Origin: Paulownia fortunei
Taxonomy: Eukaryota > Streptophyta > Magnoliopsida > Lamiales > Paulowniaceae
Direction of reading: 5' to 3'
Assembly: GCA_019321725.1 (NCBI GenBank)
Contig: JAGSPU010000052.1
Location: 2,542,001 to 2,606,000 of the forward strand
Length of the DNA stretch: 64,000 nucleotides
The notes beneath the pieces are model-generated. The model ran no database searches and was not told the DNA's origin. It saw only the letters and a list, made by a program, of their open reading frames with translations. Positions 53,401-64,000 of the stretch are shown here, piece after piece (the first letter of the stretch is position 1; every line of letters starts with the position of its first letter). The translations under genes and the position numbers were made by a program.

Positions 53401-54331
53401 TGGCAAACTGAATTTTTGGTTTGCTGTAATTTTAGTTTTGGTTCAATTCGATTCTACCGAATGAACACCCCAAATATTTTTATGTGGTCTTTTTAGCTTA
53501 ATTAAAATCATGTATATTTAACATCAATACTTTACCTATTTTAAATTGTATTTCTAGAAAATAAATATTTTAATTTCTTGAAAGTTTTTAATAGAACAGA
53601 TTTTCCATAGTGGCAAAATCTTATTGATTATGTTGATGAAGATTCTTTTTTTTTTTTTTAATTTTGTTGACTACTTTGGAGCTCGAAAGTGACAATAATG
53701 GTGAAGAATAATGTTCCTCAATCTTTAATAGCTACGGCTTCACGATTTTCCTCCGGAAACGACCCCTTGCCACATAATTTTCCTTCCCATTTGATGACAA
53801 TGGTCAAACAGTTGCTACCGTCTATTTTCTAACAAGGACCAAAATTGCAAAAAAAAAAAGAAAAAATTCCTAAGGGTACTTCAAAATGTAGGTACCAAAA
53901 TTGCAATAAATCAAAAACTATGGGACTAGAAATATAATTAACTCAAAGAATAAATACTACTAATACTTTAAGTGGCTTTATAAATAACACAAAATGATAT
54001 AGGAAATGTTTGAATTTGTGTTAGCTTGAGTATTGTGGAAATCATTTTAGAATAATGTATTGAAAATATAATGTATTAGGCGGGAAATACAATCAAAAAT
54101 ATAATTTGTATTTGATTTTATTTTGAAATAATAAATTAAAAATAGAAAAAACAAAAACAAATATACCGATAGTGCTAGCCTGCATGAAAAGCAGTGCTAA
54201 CACAAGCAAAGCCAAGCATTCAAACTATAACAAAGACAACAAAAGCAAAGCCAAGCATCCAAACTATGACAAAATATGCAAGAAACTGAATTGTAGAACA
54301 AGCTATTATATTGTATGGCTAATAGCATCAA
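53401..54331. other. UGT-C downstream flank
   Basis: Homologous to 61440-62521 behind UGT-D. It contains the 'caaagccaag' units at 54185-54275 and an AT-rich segment. No gene. Confidence 0.6.
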
Positions 54332-55708
54332 CTAATTCTTGGTTGAACACTTGTTGCAAATGCACACCAGCTCTTTGACAACTTCATCAATCTCTTCATC
54401 TCCCTTGGACCTGAGTTTCTCCCTCATGTCAGCAGCTCTTTGCCTCGCAGATTCACCAGAATCTTCCATCACCACCTGTTTGATAACTGCTGCCAGTGTT
54501 TCTCTACGAAGCCTCCTGTTTTTGTCCCTCAGAACCTCCACACCAACTCCAACCTCTTCCACAAGCCTAGCATTGATTGGTTGGTCAAGATGCAATGGCA
54601 CTGCTATTATTGGGACCCCAAAATTCATGCTCTCTATCACAGAGTTCCACCCACAATGACTCGCAAACCCTCCAATGGCTGCATGTCCTAGGATCTTTGT
54701 CTGTGGGGCCCACCCCTCCAAAATTTTACCCCTATCTCCAACCCTCTCTAGAAATCCTTTTGGCAATGTTTTCTCTAGTAATCCAATGTGCCTATTTGAA
54801 CCTTTGGGAAACCTCACAACCCATATGAAGTTGATTTTGCTAAGCTCTAGCCCATAAGCAATCTCATGTGTATCTTCCTCAGTGAGAAAATACTCACTCC
54901 CAAACGAAACAAAAACTGTGGATTTCCTTTCTTTCTTGTCAAGCCATGACAAAATATCTGAACTTTCATCATCTTTGTCATTAGGGCTGGGCTCTGCAAC
55001 TAACGGGCCAACTGGTACGTACTTCTTGCCAACTAAACTAGAAACATAATCAATGTACTTACCCTCAATATCTCTAAACCCTTTGATCAAAACAATGTTG
55101 CAAGACCTCTCAACCCCCTCAAACATGGCATCCTTCTCCATCGAATTCAAAGCACTCTCTAACAACCTCTTCTTGTCACTCCACTCATAATCACGATAAT
55201 AAATTTTCGAAAATGGAAACTCAATGACGGGATTTTTGAAATAGTGAAACATGAAACAAGTCATAGTAGGACTACTAGTGACGAACTCAACTGCTGGGAT
55301 ATTTTGCTCTTTTGCAACCAAAGGAGCCCATGGCTGGAGAAAGTCATAGATAAGCAAATCAGGCTTGAGGTCTGCCAGGATATAAGAGAAGTCGTCGACT
55401 GACAAGTCCAAGGCCTCCTTCAGCTTTGGCATGAGGTGGGGTGGGAGCCCATTTGTGGTGTGAAACTTACGGGGAAGGCCTGGTAAATTTGGCAAGAGGA
55501 GGGGCACTAGTTTTATGGACTGTGACATTTTTTCAGTGATCTTTTTCTCAATGCCACTGAGTGTGGCTGGGGTAGAGCACAAGTATATGATGAAACCTCT
55601 GCTGGTAAGTTTCTTGGCCAACTCTAGGTAGGGTGTTATGTGACCATAACCTAACCATGGGAACATCACAACACGAATAGAGCTCTGGTTTTTGTTAGCA
55701 TTCATCAT
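54332..55708 (-). CDS. UGT94-like glycosyltransferase, UGT-C (intact)
   Basis: Intact single-exon enzyme of 458 residues, starting at the ATG at 55708 (MMNANKNQSSIR). His23 lies in GYGHITPYLELA and the activating Asp in LLIYDFLQPWAP. The PSPG box reads WAPQTKILGHAAIGGFASHC and ends LHLDQ; GGFA in place of GGFV and LHLDQ in place of MHLDQ are specific to this copy. It is nearly identical to UGT-D: over the first 224 residues I see only a handful of differences, such as Ser to Pro at residue 10. The start region lacks the (GT)n leader of UGT-A and UGT-B, so the two pairs may be expressed differently. Acceptor unknown; glucose is the likely donor sugar by the terminal Gln. Confidence 0.95.
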   Translation of the reverse strand: MMNANKNQSSIRVVMFPWLGYGHITPYLELAKKLTSRGFIIYLCSTPATLSGIEKKITEKMSQSIKLVPLLLPNLPGLPRKFHTTNGLPPHLMPKLKEALDLSVDDFSYILADLKPDLLIYDFLQPWAPLVAKEQNIPAVEFVTSSPTMTCFMFHYFKNPVIEFPFSKIYYRDYEWSDKKRLLESALNSMEKDAMFEGVERSCNIVLIKGFRDIEGKYIDYVSSLVGKKYVPVGPLVAEPSPNDKDDESSDILSWLDKKERKSTVFVSFGSEYFLTEEDTHEIAYGLELSKINFIWVVRFPKGSNRHIGLLEKTLPKGFLERVGDRGKILEGWAPQTKILGHAAIGGFASHCGWNSVIESMNFGVPIIAVPLHLDQPINARLVEEVGVGVEVLRDKNRRLRRETLAAVIKQVVMEDSGESARQRAADMREKLRSKGDEEIDEVVKELVCICNKCSTKN

Positions 55709-55812
55709 GAGTAGTCTTCGTGTGTGAAAAAACAGTGTGGAAAAATGGCTAGAACTCTTTACTTAAGCTTGCTTCTCTAGAGTTGGTTGCTTTACAAATG
55801 TAATCGTACACT

Positions 55813-55820
55813 TATTTATA
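55813..55820 (-). promoter_or_regulatory. TATA box candidate, UGT-C
   Basis: TATAAATA on the minus strand about 105 bases upstream of the UGT-C ATG. The shorter distance than in UGT-A and UGT-B reflects the missing repeat-rich leader. The same region of UGT-D runs off the window end. Confidence 0.5.
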
Positions 55821-55829
55821 CTACTCTCC

Positions 55830-58800
55830 TCCTGAAATGGAGGGTGGTAGTAAGGAGAGCGACTCTACTCTCTAGAATTCCCCAACTAGGTATTCTAATG
55901 CATATTTTTTAACATCTACCAGTAAGCTTCTTACAAATACATGAACTACCTAACAACTATATATCTGTCTCTGTCGTTTCTCTATACTTTTCTCTTCTTT
56001 TACCTGGTGTTACCTAACAACTATATTTTTGTCTCTCTTGTTTTCCCTATGCTCTTCTAGTCTTCTTTTTTCTAGTTGTTGAGGATGATGGTCGAGAGCC
56101 CCAGGGGTATATTTATGGTGAAGGTGCCCCTTGCATGGATAGAAATTCCATACTGCAAAGCCGGGAAGAATGAAAAAGAAATCCATTTTCCCATAATTTG
56201 AGCTAAGGAGAAAGGGAACAAAAAATACTTTGAATGTTTTGTTTCAATTTAGTGTTGTATTTTGTATTGTACATTGCAAATAAATGTCAAATGTATATAA
56301 TTCACGATAAATATATATTTTAAAAATATACATGCATTTATTTATATATGTTATAACATAATAAATAATTATGATAAACATAACAAATATTAATGTCAGT
56401 TCGAATGTTGTACATATGAACAAGTAAATTATTTATATAGACATATATAATATACAACATATTTTAATGTACTTGTAAATATGCATGTATGTTTATGTGT
56501 GTGTGTGTATATATAAATATATGTGTATACACATATTTTGGGTTGGTGAAGTATTTTGGAGCAAACTATTGTGATTTAAATGATAGTAAATTGATTTTTT
56601 AAAAAATTTAACATGCACTGAATAATTTGAATCCTCTATTGCAATTGATATTATATTTTCTATTTCAATATACGTTAAGTATACATTGATGATATCATTC
56701 AATACACTTATTGTATATTACAAGTATTGTAATAGCATATGTAAAATGCCAATTATTATCTTGCAAATAATTTTATCATCATACCATCATTAAAATGCCA
56801 GTTAAATAAAAAATCTTCTACTATAAAAAGTGTTTACTAGTTGACAAATTATATCCAACACAAGAGAGAGTAGTCAAAATATTAAAGAAAGAAATGGTAA
56901 AAAGAATAATAGTGCAGTTGCTGTCAACAGGATAAGCGTCACCCGTAAACCATCATCGCTTGCATCACCTTTGAGCCGTCCATTTCCACATGAAACGGCG
57001 AAGTTCCGCTACTCTATAATATGAACAGTTGCTGGCATGCTGTTTATTTATCTTATTTTGACAATTAAAGAAAACCCTCAATTTCTTTATTTTATTTCTT
57101 TAATTTCTCGTGTAAATCCATGACCTCCTACAATTTATTTTCTTTATTGAAGGCCATATGTTCACACTAATTATTTGCTGTTCTTGTTTTAAATTGAAAA
57201 GATCATTGACTTTGTATTTAATTCTTTGCTGGTTCTTTTGTAAACTAAAAAGACCATTATTTGACTTTGCATTTGTCGATGAACGATGAAGTATTGCCAT
57301 TTGAGGAAGACAATAAAATAAGTTTGGTTGGGTTCTTCCCTCTGCAATATTTATATTTTCAAACTCGAATATTTTATAGTGGATGTGAAGTACTGATTGT
57401 TTATGTTGAATGAATTGTTATTTCCTATCTTTTGGTTTGGACATTGGAAAAAGAATTGCCTTGATACAGATGGCAGGACCTAATTGACCCCTTAATCCTG
57501 GAATTTAATAATTTTATATTTTTTACTGTAATAATTTTGTATTACATACTATAGCGCTTGTTGGGATTTCTATAATGGCCAACATACTTATATATTGTAT
57601 ATTGTTTATTGTTTATTAATTGAGTAATATCGTTAAAGTTCATTATAAAAATAATTAATTAATTGAATAAAATTTTCGACTATGACACATCTTTATGGAT
57701 ATTGGTATGGGTTTTAATGTACAGGGATCATTAGTATTTTATTTTATTTATTATAATGAGACATAATACACTAAAATACAATGCAGTATTAGGTTATGTT
57801 TCCTGGCCTAAACATACATACCATTATTGCCGAAAACTAAAGTATAACAGTATTTGTTTAGAATTGACAGTTTGAAACCACCAACTCAAGGAAATCAAAA
57901 GGGATTTTTATATAATCGGTGGATCCAAGTACGCTTTCAAATTACTATTCAGTATTTTTTCTTGTTGCAAATTAAAACATATGAATATATTTAAACTTTA
58001 TGGTGGAAAAACTTACTCACCAAACAGGGCGTGTATATGATAAGTTTTAAATATATATTTAAAAAAATATTTTATACACGTTCATATGCGATATTTAAAA
58101 TAAAAAATTAAAATAAAAGATCCAATTTTAAAATTTAAGGTTGAAATGGGCATGTCAAATTGGTGAGTTAGAGTGCTTGATATTGTGCGATCGTGTTCAT
58201 CAGTTGGATGTCCCAATAAATAAAAAATGGTGGGCAGAGTGGTTAAAGTCTCGAAGATGTTATTCGTGCATAACCTACAAAAATGGGCTCGACCAAGAGC
58301 TTTGAATTAATTACAAGCAAAAATCTTATTAGTATTTTTCTTGTTCAAAACAAATTAATTCTCAATTTAGCTTCAAGCTGCATCCCTTCATATAATTCAT
58401 TAGGTACTTCCATTTAGAATTTTTATTCTTTTTCCATATGCTTCGTATATCTAATTTTATTTATTTTATTTTCATGGTTTTAATTGGAAAATACTAGCTA
58501 TCAGTCCAGGTTCAACATTGCTATTTTGACTATGGAAAAATGAGTACAAAAAATATATATAGTGACATACACATAATATTGGGTTTGGTGATTTTTAGAC
58601 ATCTTTTACTGTTTGAAATGCCGAAACAGAGTGGCGAATATAGTGTGAACCTTCTTCATCCAAGTCTTGATTGTTCCAACTACTTTCCCCTTTGGCCTTC
58701 TTTCCTTCGAGTTCTGTTTCTTCTTCAATCTCTTCAATTAACTGTGAAAATTCAAGTATGACTTGGTAGGTAAAATTGAAGTTATTCATTCAATATTAAC

Positions 58801-58920
58801 GTATCGAACTGAGGTGGAACGAGCGAAGCGCGAGACTAGTTGAACTGAAGAACCCAATGCAATGTATGATTAGAGCATTCAAATTCACTGAACTCTTGCC
58901 ACAAACAGATGTGGAAGGGA
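55830..58920. other. UGT-C upstream flank, duplicated blocks
   Basis: No gene. 55945-56160 matches 51590-51905; 57050-57500 matches 47800-48260; 58165-58500 matches 43905-44215. 56250-56560 is AT-rich and holds a short (GT)n run at 56497-56510. Confidence 0.55.
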
Positions 58921-58928
58921 AGATTTTA

Positions 58929-59160
58929 GGCTTTATTTGGATGGAATGATTTAGATTTGACGAGAGGATTTGAGAGAAGGATTTCAAATGACTCATTTTA
59001 AGATGGATTTGAAATCCACCACAATGATTCCAAAATTAGTTCAAAATAGGAGTTTAAGAATTTGAAATCTATTGAATCATAAAATTATCCAAACAAATTC
59101 AATGGATTTGTTATTATGGATTTGAAATTGTTAGATTCAAATCCATCAATCCAAATGAAG
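58929..59160. mobile_element. MITE, 232 bases, with paralogous empty site
   Basis: The insert begins 'ggctttatttggatggaatg' and ends 'catcaatccaaatgaag', imperfect inverted ends, flanked by 'tttta' at 58924-58928 and 59161-59165. The paralogous sequence near 50470 reads 'gaagattttaaagaatta', a precise empty site. Non-coding. The ends resemble Harbinger- or hAT-type MITEs; the duplication could be 'tta' or 'tttta'. Confidence 0.8.
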
Positions 59161-59613
59161 TTTTAAAGAATTATAATTCATTAGCCGAAAATGTATGTAT
59201 CTTGAAATGTTACAATTTCATTAGCTGAATCTGAATGATGTACACTGTCATAGCCAAAGGATGTTGGTGAATGGAATTTTAGAGGGATAAATAAGCCAAA
59301 ATTCGACAATGAAATAACCAACGAAAGTGTTTCTTGACAACAAAATGATGAACAAAATATCAAACAACAAAGAAATTTGGGAAAATTATACTTTTGGTCC
59401 ATAGCTTTCAGCAATTTGCAATTTCTGTCCCATGCTATCACTTCTACTTCCACAACAAAATTTTGGTTGCTACCTTCCACCAAAATATTTTCGGAGAAAG
59501 TGCATGTGGCCATTAAGTCATGTGACGGAAAAAGCCATATGTGGAGCACATAACGGAAAATTATGTTTTCAATCCCACGTGCAAAATCTGGTCAACTGAA
59601 AACATTGTGAATA

Positions 59614-59666
59614 AATGAAAATCTATTTTCTAAAAATATAATTTGAAATAAATGAAATAATGATGT

Positions 59667-59702
<36 letters not shown>

Positions 59703-59758
59703 TTAACATCATTATTTCATTTATTTCAAATTATATTTTTAGAAAATAGATTTTCATT
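59614..59758. repeat. Palindrome with 61-base perfect arms and AT centre
   Basis: 59614-59674 and 59698-59758 are exact inverted copies around a TA-rich centre of about 23 bases. The left arm aligns with the direct paralogue near 49360-49420, where no inverted copy follows, so the right arm was added here. Confidence 0.9.
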
Positions 59759-60389
59759 ATATATATTGTAAGAACACATAAAAAGAGTAGGGATGTTCAG
59801 TAAAATTTCAGTAAAATCAAAAGTTCGAGATGTCCAAATGCTATGTTAAATACCGGACCAATTGATTTGAATATTTTTTGGTTATTTGATTCAATAATTT
59901 GGTGAACCGAATTTTTTCGTAAAAATTAATTACAAAATCATGATTATATTTCTTATTTATCATTTTTTTTAAATTTTGGTGAGTTAAAAAATAAAGAAAG
60001 TATAACAATAATTAATAATTATAAAACAATTATTAAATAAAAATTTGTAGTCTCTATAAAATTATAAACTAGTATGATTCGATAACCAAAAATAAAAAAA
60101 TCAAATCAAATCCAAACAAAAAATTTCTAAAATAAAATTAAATGTCAAATTGAATTTTTCGATATGTACCGAATTTTTAATTTTGTTTAATTCGGTTGAT
60201 TTATTGAACTGTGAACACCCTTATAAAAAAATTATAGCGAATAAGAACATAAAAAGATGACACATTAGTTATTTATTTTTTAATTATTTAATTATTATTA
60301 TTTTTAATAAAAAACGATTAACCAAATGTTCAAACAAAAAAATCAAGAAGAATTCAAATTGATTAATTTGATTTGCTATTTGGTATAGC

Positions 60390-61440
60390 GTTTGGGGGAA
60401 TACGGCAACATTTATTCTCTAAGTTGTCTGCATGGCATAATTTAATTTTAATACACTAACTTTTCAAAATGGCTTTGTCGAAAAATTCAATGTTAGTTGG
60501 CAATTGCAAAATTACATAATGTAATAATTTTGTGGTCAAAGGAAGAAAATAAACAAAATTGGTAGGATTTCGAGTGGACATAAAAAATATATATAATAAT
60601 TTATTATATTTATTTTTTTTCTTTTCTCCTCCATCTTTCCTTACCCAACTGCGGCCACCCACCAGCCCTCTTTTTTCATTATTTTTCTTCTTATTCCATC
60701 CTCCTCCTCCTCCTCCTCCTCCTCCTCCTCTTCCTTATTCTTCTAATAAAAATAAAATATAAAAAACTATTTTTTGTAAATTAAAATAGAAGAAGCAAAG
60801 GAAAAGATATATTTGAAAATTATTTTTTGTATTTTTTCTTTATTTTATATTTTTGGAAATTAAGATATTATTTAAATATACTATATGAACTATTTTTTTA
60901 TTTATTATTTAAATTCAAATAATATCTAACTTTAAAATATAAAATTTTACTAACATCTTTATTTCTTTATTTTCTATAATTTCTTAATTTATTTATATTT
61001 TTTTAAAATGAAGAAATTATTTAATAATAATATGTAAACTATTTTCTATTTGCTATATAAGTTTATTAACATATTTTTTTTCTCTATTTTTTATAGATTT
61101 TCTAAATTACTTTACATTTTAGAAAACTATTTACATTTTACTTGGCAATGGGAATTCCACCAATTTTGTTTATTTTCTCCCCATTTATCCACATAATTGC
61201 CACATCATGTATTTTTTTTTCAAATTCAGAAATTTTCAAATTGGAATCTATGTCGGCATCCGGTGGTCTATTATGCCATGTTAGCAATTGTTGACCAAAA
61301 TTGAATTTTTCGGTAAAAATCGGACTAAATGTGCCAATTTTAAAAAATAATATACTAAAAATCAAATTGTGTCAACTTAAATGACTAAATGTTTATTTAG
61401 GCCAACTTAAAGAATGAATTTTATCTTTTCTCCTAGCATT
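60390..61440. mobile_element. Foldback element, copy 2
   Basis: Counterpart of the element at 52140-53400, with long imperfect inverted repeats at about 60390-60580 and 61140-61440 and a C/T-rich centre. It lies in the same position relative to UGT-D as copy 1 does to UGT-C, so it was carried along in the duplication. Confidence 0.6.
60696..60730. repeat. (TCC)n microsatellite
   Basis: About ten TCC units lie in the foldback element centre. They are absent from the other copy near 52560, so they expanded after duplication. Confidence 0.85.
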
Positions 61441-61919
61441 TTCGCGTACTTAATTTTTTATTTATAGTTCGGTTCAATTCAATTCACACCTTTAATATTT
61501 TTATGTGATTTTCTTAACTTACTTAAAATCACCTATATTTAACATTTTCTATTTTAAATTACATTTCTAGAAAAAAAAATATCCTGAAAGTTCTCAATTG
61601 AGCAGATTTTCTATAGTGGCAAAACTTGATTATGTTGACGAAGACATTTCTTTTTTTAAAAAAAAAATTGATTACTTGGAGCGTGAAAGTGAAAACTATG
61701 GTGAAGAATAACGTTCCTGAACCTTTCCGACCTTTTTAACAGCTGTTGTTTCATGATTTCCTCCAAAAAAAAGTACATTGCCACGTAATTTCCCTCCCAT
61801 TTGATGACAATGGCCAAAACAGTTACTACCCTATATTTTCTAACAAGGACCAAAATTGCAAAAAAGACAACAACCACAACAACAACCAAGGTACTAGAAA
61901 ATATACCAAAATTACAAAA

Positions 61920-62255
61920 AACTATGGAACTAAAAGTGTTTTTAACCCAAAGAGATTTATATAAATACTACTAATACATTAATTGGCTTTATAAGCAACA
62001 CAAAATGATATAGGAAGCGGTTGAATTTATTTTAGGTGTTGTGGGAGTAGTGTTTGCAAAAAAAAAAAAAATTACCTAAGGTTACTACAAAATATAGGTA
62101 CCAAAATTGCAACAGGCCGAGAACTATGGGACTAAAAGTGTAATTAACTCAGAGAAATTTATATAAATCCTACTAATACTTTAATTGGTTTAATAAACAA
62201 CAGAAAATGATATAGGAAATGTTTGAATTTGTTTTAGGTGTTGTGGGATGAATGT
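61920..62255. repeat. Tandem duplication of about 200 bases in the UGT-D 3' flank
   Basis: 'actaaaagtg', 'tttatataaat', 'atgatatagga' and 'ttttaggtgttgtggga' occur in order twice, at about 61925-62045 and 62125-62250. The UGT-C flank near 53925-54030 has one set. Confidence 0.75.
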
Positions 62256-62521
62256 ATTTAAAAATATGATTTGTATTTGATTTGATTTTGATAATATAAA
62301 TTGAAAATAAAAATAATTTATGAAAACCAAGAATAAATATATCGATAGTGCTACCCTGCATGAAAAGCAGAGCTAACACAAGCAAAGCCAAGCATTCAAA
62401 CTATAACAAAAAACAACAAAAGCAAAGCCAAGTATCCAAACTATGACAAAAACAAAAGGAGTAATATGCAAGAAACTGAATTGTAGAACAAGCTATTACA
62501 TTGTATGGCTAATAGCATCAA

Positions 62522-63896
62522 CTAATTCTTGGTTGAACTCTTGGTGCAAATGCCCACCAGTTCTTTGACAACTTCATCAATCTCTTCATCTCCCTTGGAC
62601 CTGAGTTTCTCCCTCATGTCAGCAGCTCTTTGCCTCGCAGATTCTCCAGAATCTTCCATCACCACCTGTTTGATAACTGCTGCCAGTGTTTCTCTATGAA
62701 GCTTCCTGTTTTTGTCCTTCAGAACCTCCACACCAACTCCAACCTCTTCCACAAGCCTAGCATTGATTGGTTGGTCAAGATGTATTGGCACTGCTATTAT
62801 TGGGACCCGAAATTCATGCTCTCTATCACAGAGTTCCACCCACAATGACTCACAAACCCTCCAATGGCTGCATGTCCTAGGATCTTTGTCTGTGGGGCCC
62901 ACCCCTCCAAAATTTTACCCCTATCTCCAACCCTCTCAAGAAATCCTTTTGGCAATGTTTTCTCAAGTAATCCAATGTGCCTATTTGAACCTTTGGGAAA
63001 CCTCACTACCCATATGAAGTTGATTTTGCTAAGCTCTAGCCCATAAGCAATCTCATGTGTATCTTCCTCAGTGAGAAAATACTCACTCCCAAATGAAACA
63101 AAAACTGTGGATTTCCTTTCTTTCTTGTCAAGCCATGACAAAATATCTGAACTTTCATCATCTTTGTCATTAGGGCTAGGCTCTGCAACTAACGGGCCAA
63201 CTGGTACGTACTTCTTGCCAACTAAACTAGAAACATAATCAATGTACTTACCCTCAATATCTCTAAACCTTTGATCAAAACAATGTTGCGCGACCTCTCA
63301 ACCCCCTCAAACATCGCATCCTTCTCCTTCGAATTTAAAGCACTCTCTAACAACCTCTTCTTGTCACTCCACTCATAATCACGATAATAAATTTTCGAAA
63401 ATGGAAACTCAATGACGGGATTTTTGAAATAGTGAAACATGAAACAAGTCATAGTAGGACTACTAGTGACGAACTCAACTGCTGGGATATTTTGCTCTTT
63501 TGCAACCAAAGGAGCCCATGGCTGGAGAAAGTCATAGATAAGCAAATCAGGCTTGAGGTCTGCCAGGATATAAGAGAAGTCGTCGACTGACAAGTCCAAG
63601 GCCTCCTTCAGCTTTGGCATGAGGTGGGGTGGGAGCCCATTTGTGGTGTGAAACTTACGGGGAAGGCCTGGTAAATTTGGCAAGAGGAGGGGCACTAGTT
63701 TTATGGACTGTGACATTTTTTCAGTGATCTTCTTCTCAATGCCACTGAGTGTGGCTGGGGTAGAGCACAAGTATATGATGAAACCTCTGCTGGTAAGTTT
63801 CTTGGCCAACTCTAGGTAGGGTGTTATGTGACCATAACCTAACCATGGGAACATCACAACACGAATAGGGCTCTGGTTTTTGTTAGCATTCATCAT
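62522..63896 (-). CDS. UGT94-like glycosyltransferase, UGT-D (two frameshifts)
   Basis: Near-identical copy of UGT-C, starting at the ATG at 63896 (MMNANKNQSPIR) and ending with the same SSTKN. Two single-base losses break frame: near 63268, where 'aaaccttt' stands for 'aaaccctttg' of UGT-C, and near 62809, where 'gggacccgaaattc' stands for 'gggaccccaaaattc', the latter inside the PSPG box. With both restored the whole protein aligns with UGT-C. Catalytic His and Asp are present, and the PSPG box has the usual GGFVSHCGW. The upstream 100 bases are almost identical to those of UGT-C up to the window end. It could be a young pseudogene; because both breaks lie in homopolymers I lean to sequence error. 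Confidence 0.85.
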
Positions 63897-64000
63897 GAGT
63901 AGTCTTCGTGTGTGAAAAAACAGTGCGGAAAAATGGCTAGAACTCTTTACTTAAGCTTGCTTCTCTAGAGTTGGTTGCTTTACAAATGTAATCGCACACT

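Noticed and set aside
60559..60762. Proline-rich 67-residue open frame
   Set aside because: It is a translation of the (TCC)n microsatellite inside a foldback element.
40914..63046. Plus-strand open frames across the UGT genes
   Set aside because: They recur at the same place in each paralogue only because the UGT coding strand is conserved.

Overview
This is a nuclear genomic window from a flowering plant. The genes have many GT-AG introns, the intergenic DNA is AT-rich and full of small transposable elements, and every recognisable protein belongs to a plant family (autoinhibited Ca2+-ATPase, Golgi nucleotide-sugar transporter, cytosolic GPDH, S-formylglutathione hydrolase, UGT94-type glycosyltransferases). 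UGT94-like enzymes are best known from asterids such as Lamiales and Gentianales, so an asterid eudicot is my guess. That is inference.

Layout. 1-5815 (+): a Ca2+-ATPase of the ACA4/ACA11 type, missing only its first codons. 7423-11217 (-): a four-exon UDP-uronic-acid-transporter-like gene. 17252-20926 (+): a coiled-coil protein with a Rho-N-like C-terminus. 23070-24901 (-): a 104-residue coiled-coil protein in four exons. 26922-30754: an old non-autonomous LTR retroelement filled with tandem repeats. 32708-35449 (+): cytosolic NAD-dependent glycerol-3-phosphate dehydrogenase. 36940-39721 (+): a decayed S-formylglutathione hydrolase. 40815-63896 (-): four UGT94-like genes (UGT-A to UGT-D), separated by duplicated flanks, inverted-repeat elements and what looks like the flanks of a fifth, lost copy.

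Two themes stand out. First, ACA4, the Rho-N-like gene, GPDH and SFGH come in the same order as I remember for Arabidopsis At2g41560, 41550, 41540 and 41530, so the left two thirds is a conserved block with two extra minus-strand genes and a retroelement, ending at a dead SFGH beside the UGT expansion. Second, five otherwise well-preserved genes carry single-base frame breaks that look almost entirely like shortened homopolymer runs, with splice sites intact. That looks more like consensus sequencing error than gene death. SFGH differs: it has a stop codon, a lost exon, a 14-base deletion and a broken acceptor.

The UGT array is the biochemically interesting part. UGT-B and UGT-C are intact at 458 residues. 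UGT-C and UGT-D are near-identical and share flanks on both sides, so they arose by a recent duplication of about 8.2 kb. I found no rRNA, tRNA, CRISPR or bacterial-type feature.
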